Assembly (NCBI GenBank): GCA_018222965.1
Contig: JAAEZH010000015.1
Coordinates: 1-64,000, forward strand
Direction of reading: 5' to 3'
Source of the DNA: Bacteroidota bacterium
GTDB lineage: Bacteria; Bacteroidota; Bacteroidia; Chitinophagales; Saprospiraceae
Length of the DNA: 64,000 nt
The notes beneath the pieces are model-generated. The model was not told the origin of the DNA and did not search any database. It saw only the letters and a program-made list of their open reading frames with translations. Position 1 is the first letter of the stretch, and each line of letters opens with the position of its first letter. Of the stretch, positions 52,303 to 61,200 are shown in pieces. A program made the position numbers and the translations under genes.

Positions 52303-55300
52303 ATGCCTGAGAACAGCCAATCCAAAGACCTTTGGTATAAGGATAGTATCATCTATTCATTACATATCCGATCCTTTTTTGACAGCAATGGAACCGGCAA
52401 TGGAGACATACCCGGTTTGATCCAAAAACTGGATTATCTCGAAGATCTGGGGGTCAATTGCATTTCACTCATGCCGTTCTATGAGTCTCCTCTCAGAGAT
52501 GACGGGTATGACATATCGGATCTCCGGAAGATTCATTCCGACTATGGAAGCATGTCCGATTTTAAACGCCTGCTGGATGAAGCCCACAAAAGAGGTATCC
52601 GGGTGATCATCGACATCATCATGAACCACACCTCTAACACACACCCGTGGTTCCAAAAAGCCCGCCATTCGCCGGAAGGCTCACCGGAAAGAGATTACTA
52701 CGTATGGAGCAAGGACCCTCAGAAATACAAGGAAGCAGGCATACTCTTCAGCGATTATGAAAACTCCAACTGGGAATGGGATGACCAGGCACAAGCTTAT
52801 TACTGGCATCGATTTTATGCCCACCAACCCGATCTGAACTACGACAATCCGGCCGTACGGCAGGAAATTCAAAACATCATTGACTTCTGGGCCGAATTGG
52901 GGGTAGATGGCTTTCGCCTAACATCCGTAGTTTTTCTGTTCCAACGAGAAGGAACCAACTGTGAGAATCTGCCTGAAGTGCATGCGTACCTCCGGGAATT
53001 GCGCGGATTCCTTAACAAGAAATACCCGGACAAGATCATCATGGGAGAATCCAATCTCTGGCCGGAAGAAGCTGCCGAGTATTTTGGAGAGGGGGATGAA
53101 TGCCATATGAACTATCATTTCCCGCTGATGCCTCGTCTTTATATGGCGATGCAAACAGAAGACCGATATCCGATTATTGATATTCTGGCACAAACCCCGG
53201 CCATTCCGGAAAATGCTCAATGGGCGCTGTTTCTCCGCAACCACGATGACCTTATGCTTTCGATGGTTACAGAGGAGGAACGCGATTACCTCTATAAAGT
53301 CTTCGCTCAGGATCACGGAGCAAAGATCAATGAAGGTATAAGACGAAGACTGGCACCACTCTTACGCAACGACCGTCGAAAACTGGAACTCCTAAATATT
53401 TTACTCTTCTCCCTGCCCGGTTCTCCGGTCATTTACTACGGAGACGAAATCGGGATGGGGGATAACATCTATCTGGGAGATCGAAAAGGAGTGCGCACCC
53501 CCATGCAGTGGAACTCTGACCGAAATGCCGGTTTTTCAAATGCCAATCCGCAAAAGCTATTCCTTCCCGTTATCCGGGATCCGCAGTATCGCTATGAAGC
53601 GGTTAATGTAGAAAACCAAAGCCGCAACCCATCCAGTTTGCTTTGGTGGATGAAAAACCTGATTTCCATGCGCAAAAGGCTTAAGTCCTTCAGCCATGGC
53701 AGTATAGAATTTCTGGAAACCGCCAATAGCAAGATACTCGCCTATGTTCGGAAAATACCCGGTGAAAGCATTCTGGTGATTGCCAACTTGTCCAAGTTTT
53801 CCCAGGCTGTTTCATTGGATTTGAAAGAATATAAAGGAGTTAAACCGGTAGAAATTTTCAGTCAGAATAAATTTTTTGAAATTACGGATGCTCCCTACTC
53901 CTTTACGATGGGGCCCTATGGTTACTACTGGTTTTTGCTGGAACACAACGAAGAAGGCGAAGAAAGACCGGTAGAGCGCAAGATCGAAGAAGTAGAACTG
54001 GATGTTAACTGGGAGGAAGCCCTGGAGGTTTATACAGCTCGTCGCCAGTTTGAGAAAAAGATTCTCCCCAATTATTTGATGAGTCTTCGTTGGTTTGGGG
54101 GGAAGTCCAAAAAGATTGTTTCGCTGGAGATCCTGCGTCATCCTGCCATTCCGGTAGGCGATAAAAAAGCGTTTATGCTCCAGGTCGGACTTCGGTATAC
54201 AGATGGATTGCCGGAGAGTTACTCGCTTCCGGTTATGCTCATTACGGAACCTGATCGAATCATCCATTTCCTCAAGAAGGAAACACAGGCTGTTGCCTGC
54301 TACCTCAAAACGCCCACCGAAGAGGGAATCATAGTAGATGCGCTCTATGACGAATCCTTCCGGAATGAGTTATTCCATCTTATTCGAACCAACGGCAAAA
54401 TTCCGGTGCCTTCAGGCATGCTAGAATTTGAAGCGGGTAAAATCCTGCAGGATCTCGACATTGAAAAAGAGGATATTGTTTCTGAGATGCTCAAAGTGGA
54501 ACAATCCAATACCTCGGTCATTTACAACAACGAATACTTTTTCAAGATTTACCGAAAACTGGACACGGATATTAATCCGGATCTGGAGTTGGTTCGATTC
54601 CTTTCGGAGAAGACCGATTTTGAGAATTCTCCTCGCTATGGAGGGGGCATCCAGTTGGAAGATCACCAGGATAAATCTTTTACCATTCTGGGACTCTTGC
54701 AAAACAAGATTCCCAATCAGGGGGAGGCCTGGACCATGTTTCTGGAAATCCTGAGCCGCTATTATGAAAAGGTCCTGAGCAAAGTGGATCGCTCCGTCCC
54801 CCCTCCGGATTTGATTTACAAGGAGCATATCACTTTTGAGGACTTCCCGGATCGCATCCAAAAACTTATTGGATCGGTAGCTTATGAACGAGCCGTTCTA
54901 TTGGCCAAACGAACGGCCGAAATGCACATTGCGCTGGCTTCCAGAAAAGACGATCCCGACTTTGTTCCGGAGCCCTTCTCGCAGCATTATCAGCGATCCA
55001 TCTATTCCGGTCATCGCAAACTGGTTTCAGAAAAGCTCAACGCGCTGGAAAGCCGGATCACAAAGCTTCCTCCACATATTGCCGAGGAAGCCAGTCAGAT
55101 TTTGGACATTCGGGAAGACATCCTGGAGTGCTTCAGCGAAATATACAGTCGTAAGATCCAAACCGTAAAAACGCGGATCCATGGAGATTACCACCTGGCG
55201 CAAGTATTGTTTAATGGAAAGGATTACTTCATTATTGATTTTGAAGGGGAGCCTATGCATACCATTAGTGAGCGCCGCCTGAAAAAGACCCCGTTTAAAG

Positions 55301-55641
55301 ATGTGGCAGGCATGATCCGCTCTTTCCATTATGCGGCCTATGGCCAACTGGTACTGAATCAAAATTACCGAAAAGAGGATATGCCCCTGTTGGAGGTTTG
55401 GGCCGAACAATGGTTTCATTACATCAGTCAGAGCTTCCTTTCTGCCTACCTGGAAACGGCAAAAGGTCATGCTTTTATTCCGGAAGACCGGGAGTCCATG
55501 AATCTCCTCCTGCGAAATTATACGGTGGAAAAAGCCATCTACGAAGTTGGTTACGAAATGAACGCAAGGCCGGAGTGGCTGCGCATTCCTATTCGGGGCG
55601 TTTTATATGCCATGAAACCCTTTTTGGAAGGGAAAAAGTAA
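52303..55641 (+). CDS. TreS-like (nucleophile-less) and maltokinase fusion
   Basis: 1112 residues from the ATG at 52303; the open frame continues upstream to 51991 but is unlikely there because it overlaps the SnoaL gene. Residues about 8-560 are a GH13_16 trehalose synthase-like domain with the acid/base Glu (residue 249 in MGESNLWP) and the third acid (residue 315 in RNHDDL). The nucleophile position, Asp in GFRLDA of known TreS, reads GFRLTS, with Thr at 207. Residues about 575-650 are the C-terminal beta domain. The maltokinase part covers about 680-1112, with HGDYH (960-964) and DFEGEP (979-984) intact, so it should make maltose-1-phosphate for GlgE. The TreS half may be inactive or altered. 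Confidence 0.88.
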   Translation: MPENSQSKDLWYKDSIIYSLHIRSFFDSNGTGNGDIPGLIQKLDYLEDLGVNCISLMPFYESPLRDDGYDISDLRKIHSDYGSMSDFKRLLDEAHKRGIRVIIDIIMNHTSNTHPWFQKARHSPEGSPERDYYVWSKDPQKYKEAGILFSDYENSNWEWDDQAQAYYWHRFYAHQPDLNYDNPAVRQEIQNIIDFWAELGVDGFRLTSVVFLFQREGTNCENLPEVHAYLRELRGFLNKKYPDKIIMGESNLWPEEAAEYFGEGDECHMNYHFPLMPRLYMAMQTEDRYPIIDILAQTPAIPENAQWALFLRNHDDLMLSMVTEEERDYLYKVFAQDHGAKINEGIRRRLAPLLRNDRRKLELLNILLFSLPGSPVIYYGDEIGMGDNIYLGDRKGVRTPMQWNSDRNAGFSNANPQKLFLPVIRDPQYRYEAVNVENQSRNPSSLLWWMKNLISMRKRLKSFSHGSIEFLETANSKILAYVRKIPGESILVIANLSKFSQAVSLDLKEYKGVKPVEIFSQNKFFEITDAPYSFTMGPYGYYWFLLEHNEEGEERPVERKIEEVELDVNWEEALEVYTARRQFEKKILPNYLMSLRWFGGKSKKIVSLEILRHPAIPVGDKKAFMLQVGLRYTDGLPESYSLPVMLITEPDRIIHFLKKETQAVACYLKTPTEEGIIVDALYDESFRNELFHLIRTNGKIPVPSGMLEFEAGKILQDLDIEKEDIVSEMLKVEQSNTSVIYNNEYFFKIYRKLDTDINPDLELVRFLSEKTDFENSPRYGGGIQLEDHQDKSFTILGLLQNKIPNQGEAWTMFLEILSRYYEKVLSKVDRSVPPPDLIYKEHITFEDFPDRIQKLIGSVAYERAVLLAKRTAEMHIALASRKDDPDFVPEPFSQHYQRSIYSGHRKLVSEKLNALESRITKLPPHIAEEASQILDIREDILECFSEIYSRKIQTVKTRIHGDYHLAQVLFNGKDYFIIDFEGEPMHTISERRLKKTPFKDVAGMIRSFHYAAYGQLVLNQNYRKEDMPLLEVWAEQWFHYISQSFLSAYLETAKGHAFIPEDRESMNLLLRNYTVEKAIYEVGYEMNARPEWLRIPIRGVLYAMKPFLEGKK

Positions 55642-55821
55642 TTTTTTTCAAAATAATTGCACTTTTTTCACTGAACAGCAATATTTGGCCATTCCCCATT
55701 ATCGGCAAATGGGATTCTGATCACATTCTCTCAGAGAAGAAAAATTTTGCATTCCTGCACCTAAGCTACTTAAAACGAAATTTGACTTAAGCTCTCGATT
55801 GCATTCTCTACTGAAAATCAA

Positions 55822-55852
55822 TTGACTGGCATCAAAATTACTCCTACATTTG
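55822..55852 (+). promoter_or_regulatory. Promoter of the CBM48 gene (TTG-20-TAnnTTTG)
   Basis: TTG (55822-55824) is followed after 20 bases by TACATTTG (55845-55852), an exact match to the Bacteroidota -7 consensus with normal spacing. It lies 46 bases before the ATG of the CBM48 gene at 55898. Confidence 0.65.
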
Positions 55853-55897
55853 CACCGTTAGTGTACTTTTTACACTTTAAGTAAACTTGATAAGATC

Positions 55898-56209
55898 ATG
55901 ATTAAGAAGCAATTTCTGAAGTCAAAGCCGGTATGTAAAGCTACATTTGTACTTCCGCAAGAAGCGGCACCGGAAGCAAAAAATGTTGTTCTCGTAGGTG
56001 AGTTCAACGATTGGGACGCGAAGAACGGAATCGAGATGAAAAAACTTAAAAACGGCACCTTTAAAGCTGTTGTTTCGCTCGAATCTGGAAAAGAATATGA
56101 ATTCCGCTACCTGATTGATGGCAGCACCTGGGAAAACGACTGGGAAGCAGACAACTATGTAACTACTCCTTATGGCGTAGAGAACTCTGTAGTTTCTGCC
56201 CTCAACTAA
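55898..56209 (+). CDS. CBM48 / isoamylase early-set domain protein
   Basis: 103 residues made up of a single glycogen-binding immunoglobulin-like domain. FVLPQEAAPEAKNVVLVGEFNDWD and EFRYLIDGSTWENDWEADNYVTTPYG fit the CBM48/AMPK-beta-type fold, with Trp in EFNDW and a later W in the carbohydrate-facing positions. There is no signal peptide, so it acts in the cytoplasm. It has its own promoter and terminator. Its place after the TreS-like/maltokinase gene suggests glucan binding or regulation in the GlgE pathway, but this is inference. Confidence 0.85.
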   Translation: MIKKQFLKSKPVCKATFVLPQEAAPEAKNVVLVGEFNDWDAKNGIEMKKLKNGTFKAVVSLESGKEYEFRYLIDGSTWENDWEADNYVTTPYGVENSVVSALN

Positions 56210-56304
56210 GAACAAGAAGCTAATGTGTTAGTGCTATGCAGTGGAGTAGTTAAACTCCGACTGGCGGGAATCTACAGTCTGTTGTATAGCTCATGTCGTA
56301 TTAT

Positions 56305-56342
56305 CAAAATGCCAATCGGTCAAAACTGATTGGCATTTTTTT
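56305..56342 (+). terminator. Terminator after the CBM48 gene
   Basis: AAAATGCCAATC (56305-56316) pairs with GATTGGCATTTT (56327-56338) in a 12-bp perfect stem with a T-run, about 95 bases past the stop. Confidence 0.9.
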
Positions 56343-56389
56343 ATGTTTACCCTCCTGTTCAATCAGGCATTTAGTACTTTTAGGAATCT

Positions 56390-57331
56390 ATGGAACCATT
56401 GGAAATAGGAGGAAATTTAATAGAACCCGGACAAGAAGAGATCATCCGAATGAATGTAGGCAGGCTCCCGTCTGACACCCGCATTCAAATTCGCGCACAT
56501 GTGTACCGCAGCGAAAACCCGGGACCGGTTGTTCTGGCTATGGGTGGGGTGCATGGAGACGAGATCAATGGCGTCGAGATCGTACGCCGACTAATTGCCC
56601 ACGGAACCATTCGTCAAATCACCCGCGGAACCATCATTGCCATTCCACTTCTCAACATTTATGGTTTCATCAATTTCTCCAGAGAGGTGCCCGATGGAAA
56701 AGATGTCAATCGAAGTTTCCCCGGCAGGTCGCGGGGGTCACTGGCAAGCCGTGTGGCAAATGCCATCACCAAAAAGATTCTTCCGGTAGTAAATCTAGGC
56801 GTAGACTTCCATACCGGAGGGAGTAATAACTACAATTACCCGCAAGTACGCTATTCCAAAGGAGATGAACTTAGCCGTAAACTGGCGGAAAGTTTTGCTT
56901 CTCCCTACCTGGTTGCCAGTCGCCCCATTCGAAAGTCTTTTCGCAGGGTAAGCCTGGATGCAGGTATTCCTATCCTAACCTACGAAGGCGGAGAAAATAC
57001 CCGTTTTGATGGGTTTTCGATTGAAAAGGGCATCGAAGGCATGAAACGCGTGCTCATCGCACAAGACATGCTCGACCTGCATCTTCCTCCTGTAAAATCA
57101 ATTCACTTCGAACGATCGACCTGGATTCGGGCAGCCCGAGCAGGTCTCTTTCGCTGGACAAAACGCTCCGGACATGCCGTTTCGAAAGGGGAACCCATTG
57201 GGGTCATCAATGACCCTTATGGCATGGATGAAATTCCGGTTATTGCAAAAAAGGAAGGCTATATCATTGGCCACAACAATGCTCCGGTCGTCAATACGGG
57301 AGATGCCCTGTTTCATATTGGATATAACTGA
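56390..57331 (+). CDS. Succinylglutamate desuccinylase/aspartoacylase family protein
   Basis: 313 residues of the zinc carboxypeptidase-like AstE/AspA family. The metal-binding GGVHGDEINGVE is at residues about 53-64, NRSFPGR near residue 108 binds the substrate, and VDFHTGG near residue 138 supplies a further zinc His. The C-terminal 90 residues form the beta-rich domain of this family (HAVSKGEPIGVINDPYG). Such genes are often near rimK-type ATP-grasp genes in Bacteroidota, but none is here. The substrate is unknown. It stands alone, with a composite repeat starting about 30 bases after its stop. Confidence 0.83.
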   Translation: MEPLEIGGNLIEPGQEEIIRMNVGRLPSDTRIQIRAHVYRSENPGPVVLAMGGVHGDEINGVEIVRRLIAHGTIRQITRGTIIAIPLLNIYGFINFSREVPDGKDVNRSFPGRSRGSLASRVANAITKKILPVVNLGVDFHTGGSNNYNYPQVRYSKGDELSRKLAESFASPYLVASRPIRKSFRRVSLDAGIPILTYEGGENTRFDGFSIEKGIEGMKRVLIAQDMLDLHLPPVKSIHFERSTWIRAARAGLFRWTKRSGHAVSKGEPIGVINDPYGMDEIPVIAKKEGYIIGHNNAPVVNTGDALFHIGYN

Positions 57332-57361
57332 TGAATCATAAGTTTTAGGTTTTAATTGTAC

Positions 57362-57850
57362 TGCCACTCAAACTTCAGGGCACTATTAATATTGATAATT
57401 AGTATAATCCTGTAGCACTATTTGTTCATAGTACTCTGCTCCACCTCCCGATTCCTATCGGGAGTATTTTATTTTTAACGCATTTAGACTCACTGCTCAC
57501 TAAAAAAAATAAGGCCGGATAAAACACCCAAAGGTTGACCCTAAGTAATTGTGTCAGTAAAAGCGTTCCTTCCTCGCCAACGGCGAGGAAAATAACCTCC
57601 ATAATGCCTTCTAATCGCAAAATCTCTCCCCACGAGGCTCCGCAGGAGACGAGTAGCTCCCCTTTTCTGTCGCAGTCAGAAAACTCCCCAGGTGTCAATC
57701 GCCGAAGCCGCAGGTGCAGGCGATAAACCGACTCCCCTTTTAGCGGGCTAAGGGGGAGAACCCCCGTTCTGACTTTATTGTATTTGCCTCCGGCGGCTTC
57801 TTTGCCTTGATGCAAATGAAGCAAAGATTGACCCTAAGTAATCAGGCCAG
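57362..57850 (+). repeat. MITE-like composite repeat, copy D
   Basis: Begins TGCCACTCAAACTTCAGGGC. After 195 bases it reaches GACCCTAAGTAATTGTGTCA (57537-57556), the full right end of the family, so 57362-57556 may be a complete element. The rest carries the TTAGCGGGCT, CCTCCGGCGGCTTC and GATGCAAATGAAGCAA blocks also present in copy C but in a different order, and ends in another TTGACCCTAAGTAAT (57829-57843). Further palindromes such as CCTCGCC/GGCGAGG lie inside. No ORF is supported. Confidence 0.72.
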
Positions 57851-57873
57851 TACAGTTAATTTTTAGTTATCCC

Positions 57874-58046
57874 AAAAAAAACGACCCGCCCCAAAGGAAC
57901 GGATCGCTTATCAACAACCGTCTTATTCATCTTTGTTTCAGTTGGTTTGAAGTCAACCAATCCCGAAAGGGTGAGACTTTCACCCTGGGACTGGCTGGCA
58001 CCCGATCTAATTTTGAACGGGTACTCCTGTGGGGGTATTTAAAGGC
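57874..58046 (-). ncRNA. Candidate structured RNA with terminator
   Basis: On the minus strand the region has several stems. ACCCG (58000-58004) pairs with CGGGT (58018-58022), and AGGGTGA (57968-57974) with TCACCCT (57980-57986). CCAATCCC (57957-57964) pairs with GGGACTGG (57987-57994), and TTGGTT (57942-57947) with AACCAA (57955-57960) as an alternative. The 3' end is a strong terminator: an 11-bp stem (57882-57892 with 57897-57907, three G-U pairs) followed by eight T on the minus strand. No ORF fits. The 5' end is not known. The two T-side stems compete with each other, which could be a switch. Confidence 0.4.
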
Positions 58047-58222
58047 TCTAGTTGTTTATTGTTTCGGGGTTATACTTCGATTTCGCTCCCTACAAAATTG
58101 AAGAATTGACGGGTGCCATTAAAGAGCATTTATGCCCTTTTAGCAAATTAGGTAGAAATACGGGGTGGGGGTGGTTTGAGTTTGAGTTTGAGTGTGTGGG
58201 TGGGTGTGAGTGTGGGGAGACT
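58047..58222. other. Gap between candidate RNA and mfd
   Basis: No gene is supported. The region is AT-rich on the left and G/T-rich on the right (GTTTGAGTTTGAGTTTGAG and GTGTGGGTGGGTGTG). The minus-strand end of mfd is at 58223, so this is its 3' flank and the likely 5' flank of the candidate RNA. Confidence 0.4.
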
Positions 58223-61200
58223 CTAGGTCAATGCTGTATTTAGAGCTTTGTCCCGGATTTTTTCGAGGATATCATGGGCATCTGAGAGGGACTTCACGTC
58301 CGGGCGAATCAGGATCAGGTGACGTGGGGATTGCTTCAGCGAAAGCTTATTGAACTCTCCTTTCTTGCCGATAAAATCAAATATCTGCGTAAAGGTTTCA
58401 CTTTCGAAATAGGGAGATTGTGGGTTTTCGACAAAGAAACAGCGCAACTTATTATTCCTCAGCATCAATCTTTCAAAGCCGAGTCGACGACAAATCCAGC
58501 GTAAGCGCAATCCGTCAAACAGCTCTTCTACCTGCCATGGAATAGGACCAAAGCGGTCTTTTAGCCTTTCGGCGAAAGCCGTCAAAGCGGTTTCATCTTC
58601 CAGATCATCCAGTTCTGTGTACAAGGCCAGGCGCTCCTGAATGCTTTCAATATAGTTATCGGGGATGTGCATTTCCACATCGGTATCAATGTGGACATCC
58701 CGTACATAGATCTGCTTTTTGTCCAACTCCTCCTTGAAGATATCCCGGAATTCCTGTTCCTTCAATTCCTGAATGGCCTCATCGAGGATCTTTTGGTAAG
58801 TCTCAAAACCAATATCGCTGATAAAGCCGCTTTGCTCGCCACCCAGCAGGTTTCCGGCGCCACGTATATCGAGATCGCGCATAGCGATATTAAACCCACT
58901 ACCGAGATCGCTGAATTCTTCCAGCGTTTTGAGTCGCTTGCGGGCATCGGGTGTAAGGACCGATAACGGCGGACTAAACAAATAGCAAAAAGCCTTTTGA
59001 TTGGACCGCCCTACCCTGCCACGCAACTGGTGAAGGTCACTCATGCCATACTGGTGAGCATTGTTGATGATCATGGTATTCGCATTCGGAATATCCAGAC
59101 CGGTTTCAATGATATTGGTACTCACCAGTACGTCGTACTTCCCTTCAATAAAGTCTAAAAGCTTCTTTTCAAGGTCTTTGCTTTCCATTTGGCCGTGAGC
59201 CGTAGCGATATCCACATCCGGGCAAAGGCGCTGGATCATGGCTGCTACATCCGGCAGGCTCTTGACGCGATTATGCACAAAGAAAACCTGTCCGCCGCGA
59301 TGGATCTCGTAATAGATAGCTTCCTTGACGAGTTCTTCATTGAAAATTCGAACCTCCGTATGAATAGGCTGTCTGTTTGGAGGTGCTGTACGTAAGATCG
59401 ACAGATCCCGGGCTGCCATCAGGGAAAACTGGAGTGTACGGGGAATAGGAGTCGCCGTAAGCGTCAGGGTATCGACATTGACTTTGAGGTTGCGGAGTTT
59501 TTCTTTGGCTGCCACGCCGAATTTCTGCTCCTCGTCAATGACCAGCAAACCCAAATCTTTAAAGGCTACTTTTTTATTGAGCAAAGCGTGTGTGCCAATC
59601 ACGATATCGACTTCGCCCGAAGTCATGCCGGCCATAACTTCGTTGCGCTCTTTTGTACTGCGAAAACGATTTATGTAATCAACCTTTACGCCAAATTCTT
59701 TCAGTCTGTCGCTGAATGTCTTATAATGCTGCAGCGCAAGAATTGTGGTTGGCACCAAAATAGCCACCTGCTTGCCTCCTACCACACATTTGAAGGCTGC
59801 CCGAACAGCGATCTCTGTTTTTCCAAAACCTACATCTCCACAAATCAGCCGATCCATCGGATTGGCCTTTTGCATATCTTCTTTCACATCGGAAGTAGCT
59901 GTTTCCTGATCGGGGGTATCCTCATAAATAAAGGAGGCTTCCAGCTCATTTTGCAAATAGCCGTCGGGCGGAAACGCATGGCCAACGGCTGCCTTCCGTT
60001 TGGCATACAGCTTGATCAACTCCGTCGCTATGTCTTTGACTTTTCGCTTGGTCTTGCGCTTGAGGTTTTTCCAGGCTTCTGACCCGAGCTTACTGAGCTT
60101 TGGTGCCGTGCCTTCCTTGCCTACAAATTTGGAAATCTTATGCAGCGCATTAATACTCACATAGAGTACATCATTGTTCTTATAGATCAGTCGGACACTC
60201 TCCTGCACATGACCATTTATTTCCAATTTTTCCAGGCCGGAATAACGCCCTACTCCGTGATCGATGTGTGTAACGAAATCTCCGGGGGTCAGTTCCCGAA
60301 GCATTCGCAGGCTGAGAGCTTTGTCTTTGGAGAATCCTTTCCGCAAGCGGAATCGATGGAAACGCTGGAAAATTTCGTGATCTGTATAACAAACCAGCTT
60401 CAAATCCGGCTCAATAAAGCCGGCATGCAAGCCTGTAAGCACCGGATGAAAGTCCACTTTTGCATCCAGATCCTCAAAGATGGAATAAAAGCGCTCGACC
60501 TGTTTTTGGCTTTCCGTCAAAATATAATTGGAAAAACCCTCTTTGGCATGCTTATTCAGATCTTCAATCAGCAGGGTAAAGTTCTTATTGAAATTAGGTT
60601 GTGGTTTGCCGTTGTAAGCAATCTCCGTGCCTCCATTGAGATCACTCCCAACTGTTGGATCAAGTGGCTTGCCTAAAAACACCTGATTAAAAGCCTCCAT
60701 GCCGTCCATGACCTCAATGGGCCTGATAAATGCCCGGTCCCGAAATATCTCCGCAAGATCTTCCTCTTCAGATTTAGACAGTTGGCCGGCATAGGATTCT
60801 GCCTTTTCAAAACACTGCTGCAGCTTATCCAGCGTAAGCTGATAATCACTGATCCAAACCACAGAACCTTCCGGCAACACATCCATCAGAGGCAGTTTCT
60901 GCTCGCGCTGGAACCGGGAATTGATATTCGGAACAATCGATACTTCTTTGATATTCCTGACCGATAACTGATTCAAAGGATCAAACAGGCGGATGCTTTC
61001 CACCTCTTCATCAAACAGCTCGATGCGGTAGGGGTATTCGTTTCCGTAAGAGAAAATATCTACGATGCCTCCCCGCAAGGAATACTGGCCGGGTTCGTAC
61101 ACAAAATCTTCGCGTCTGAACCCAAATTCACCAAGCAGCTGGATGACGGTATCTACGTCCAGATCTTCCCCAACTTTAACCCGCAGGCGATTTGCTTCCA

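Noticed and set aside
57874-58046. 4.5S RNA or tRNA in the region after mfd
   Set aside because: The conserved 4.5S tetraloop region (GGUCAGG, GGAA, AGCAGCC) and a cloverleaf are not present.
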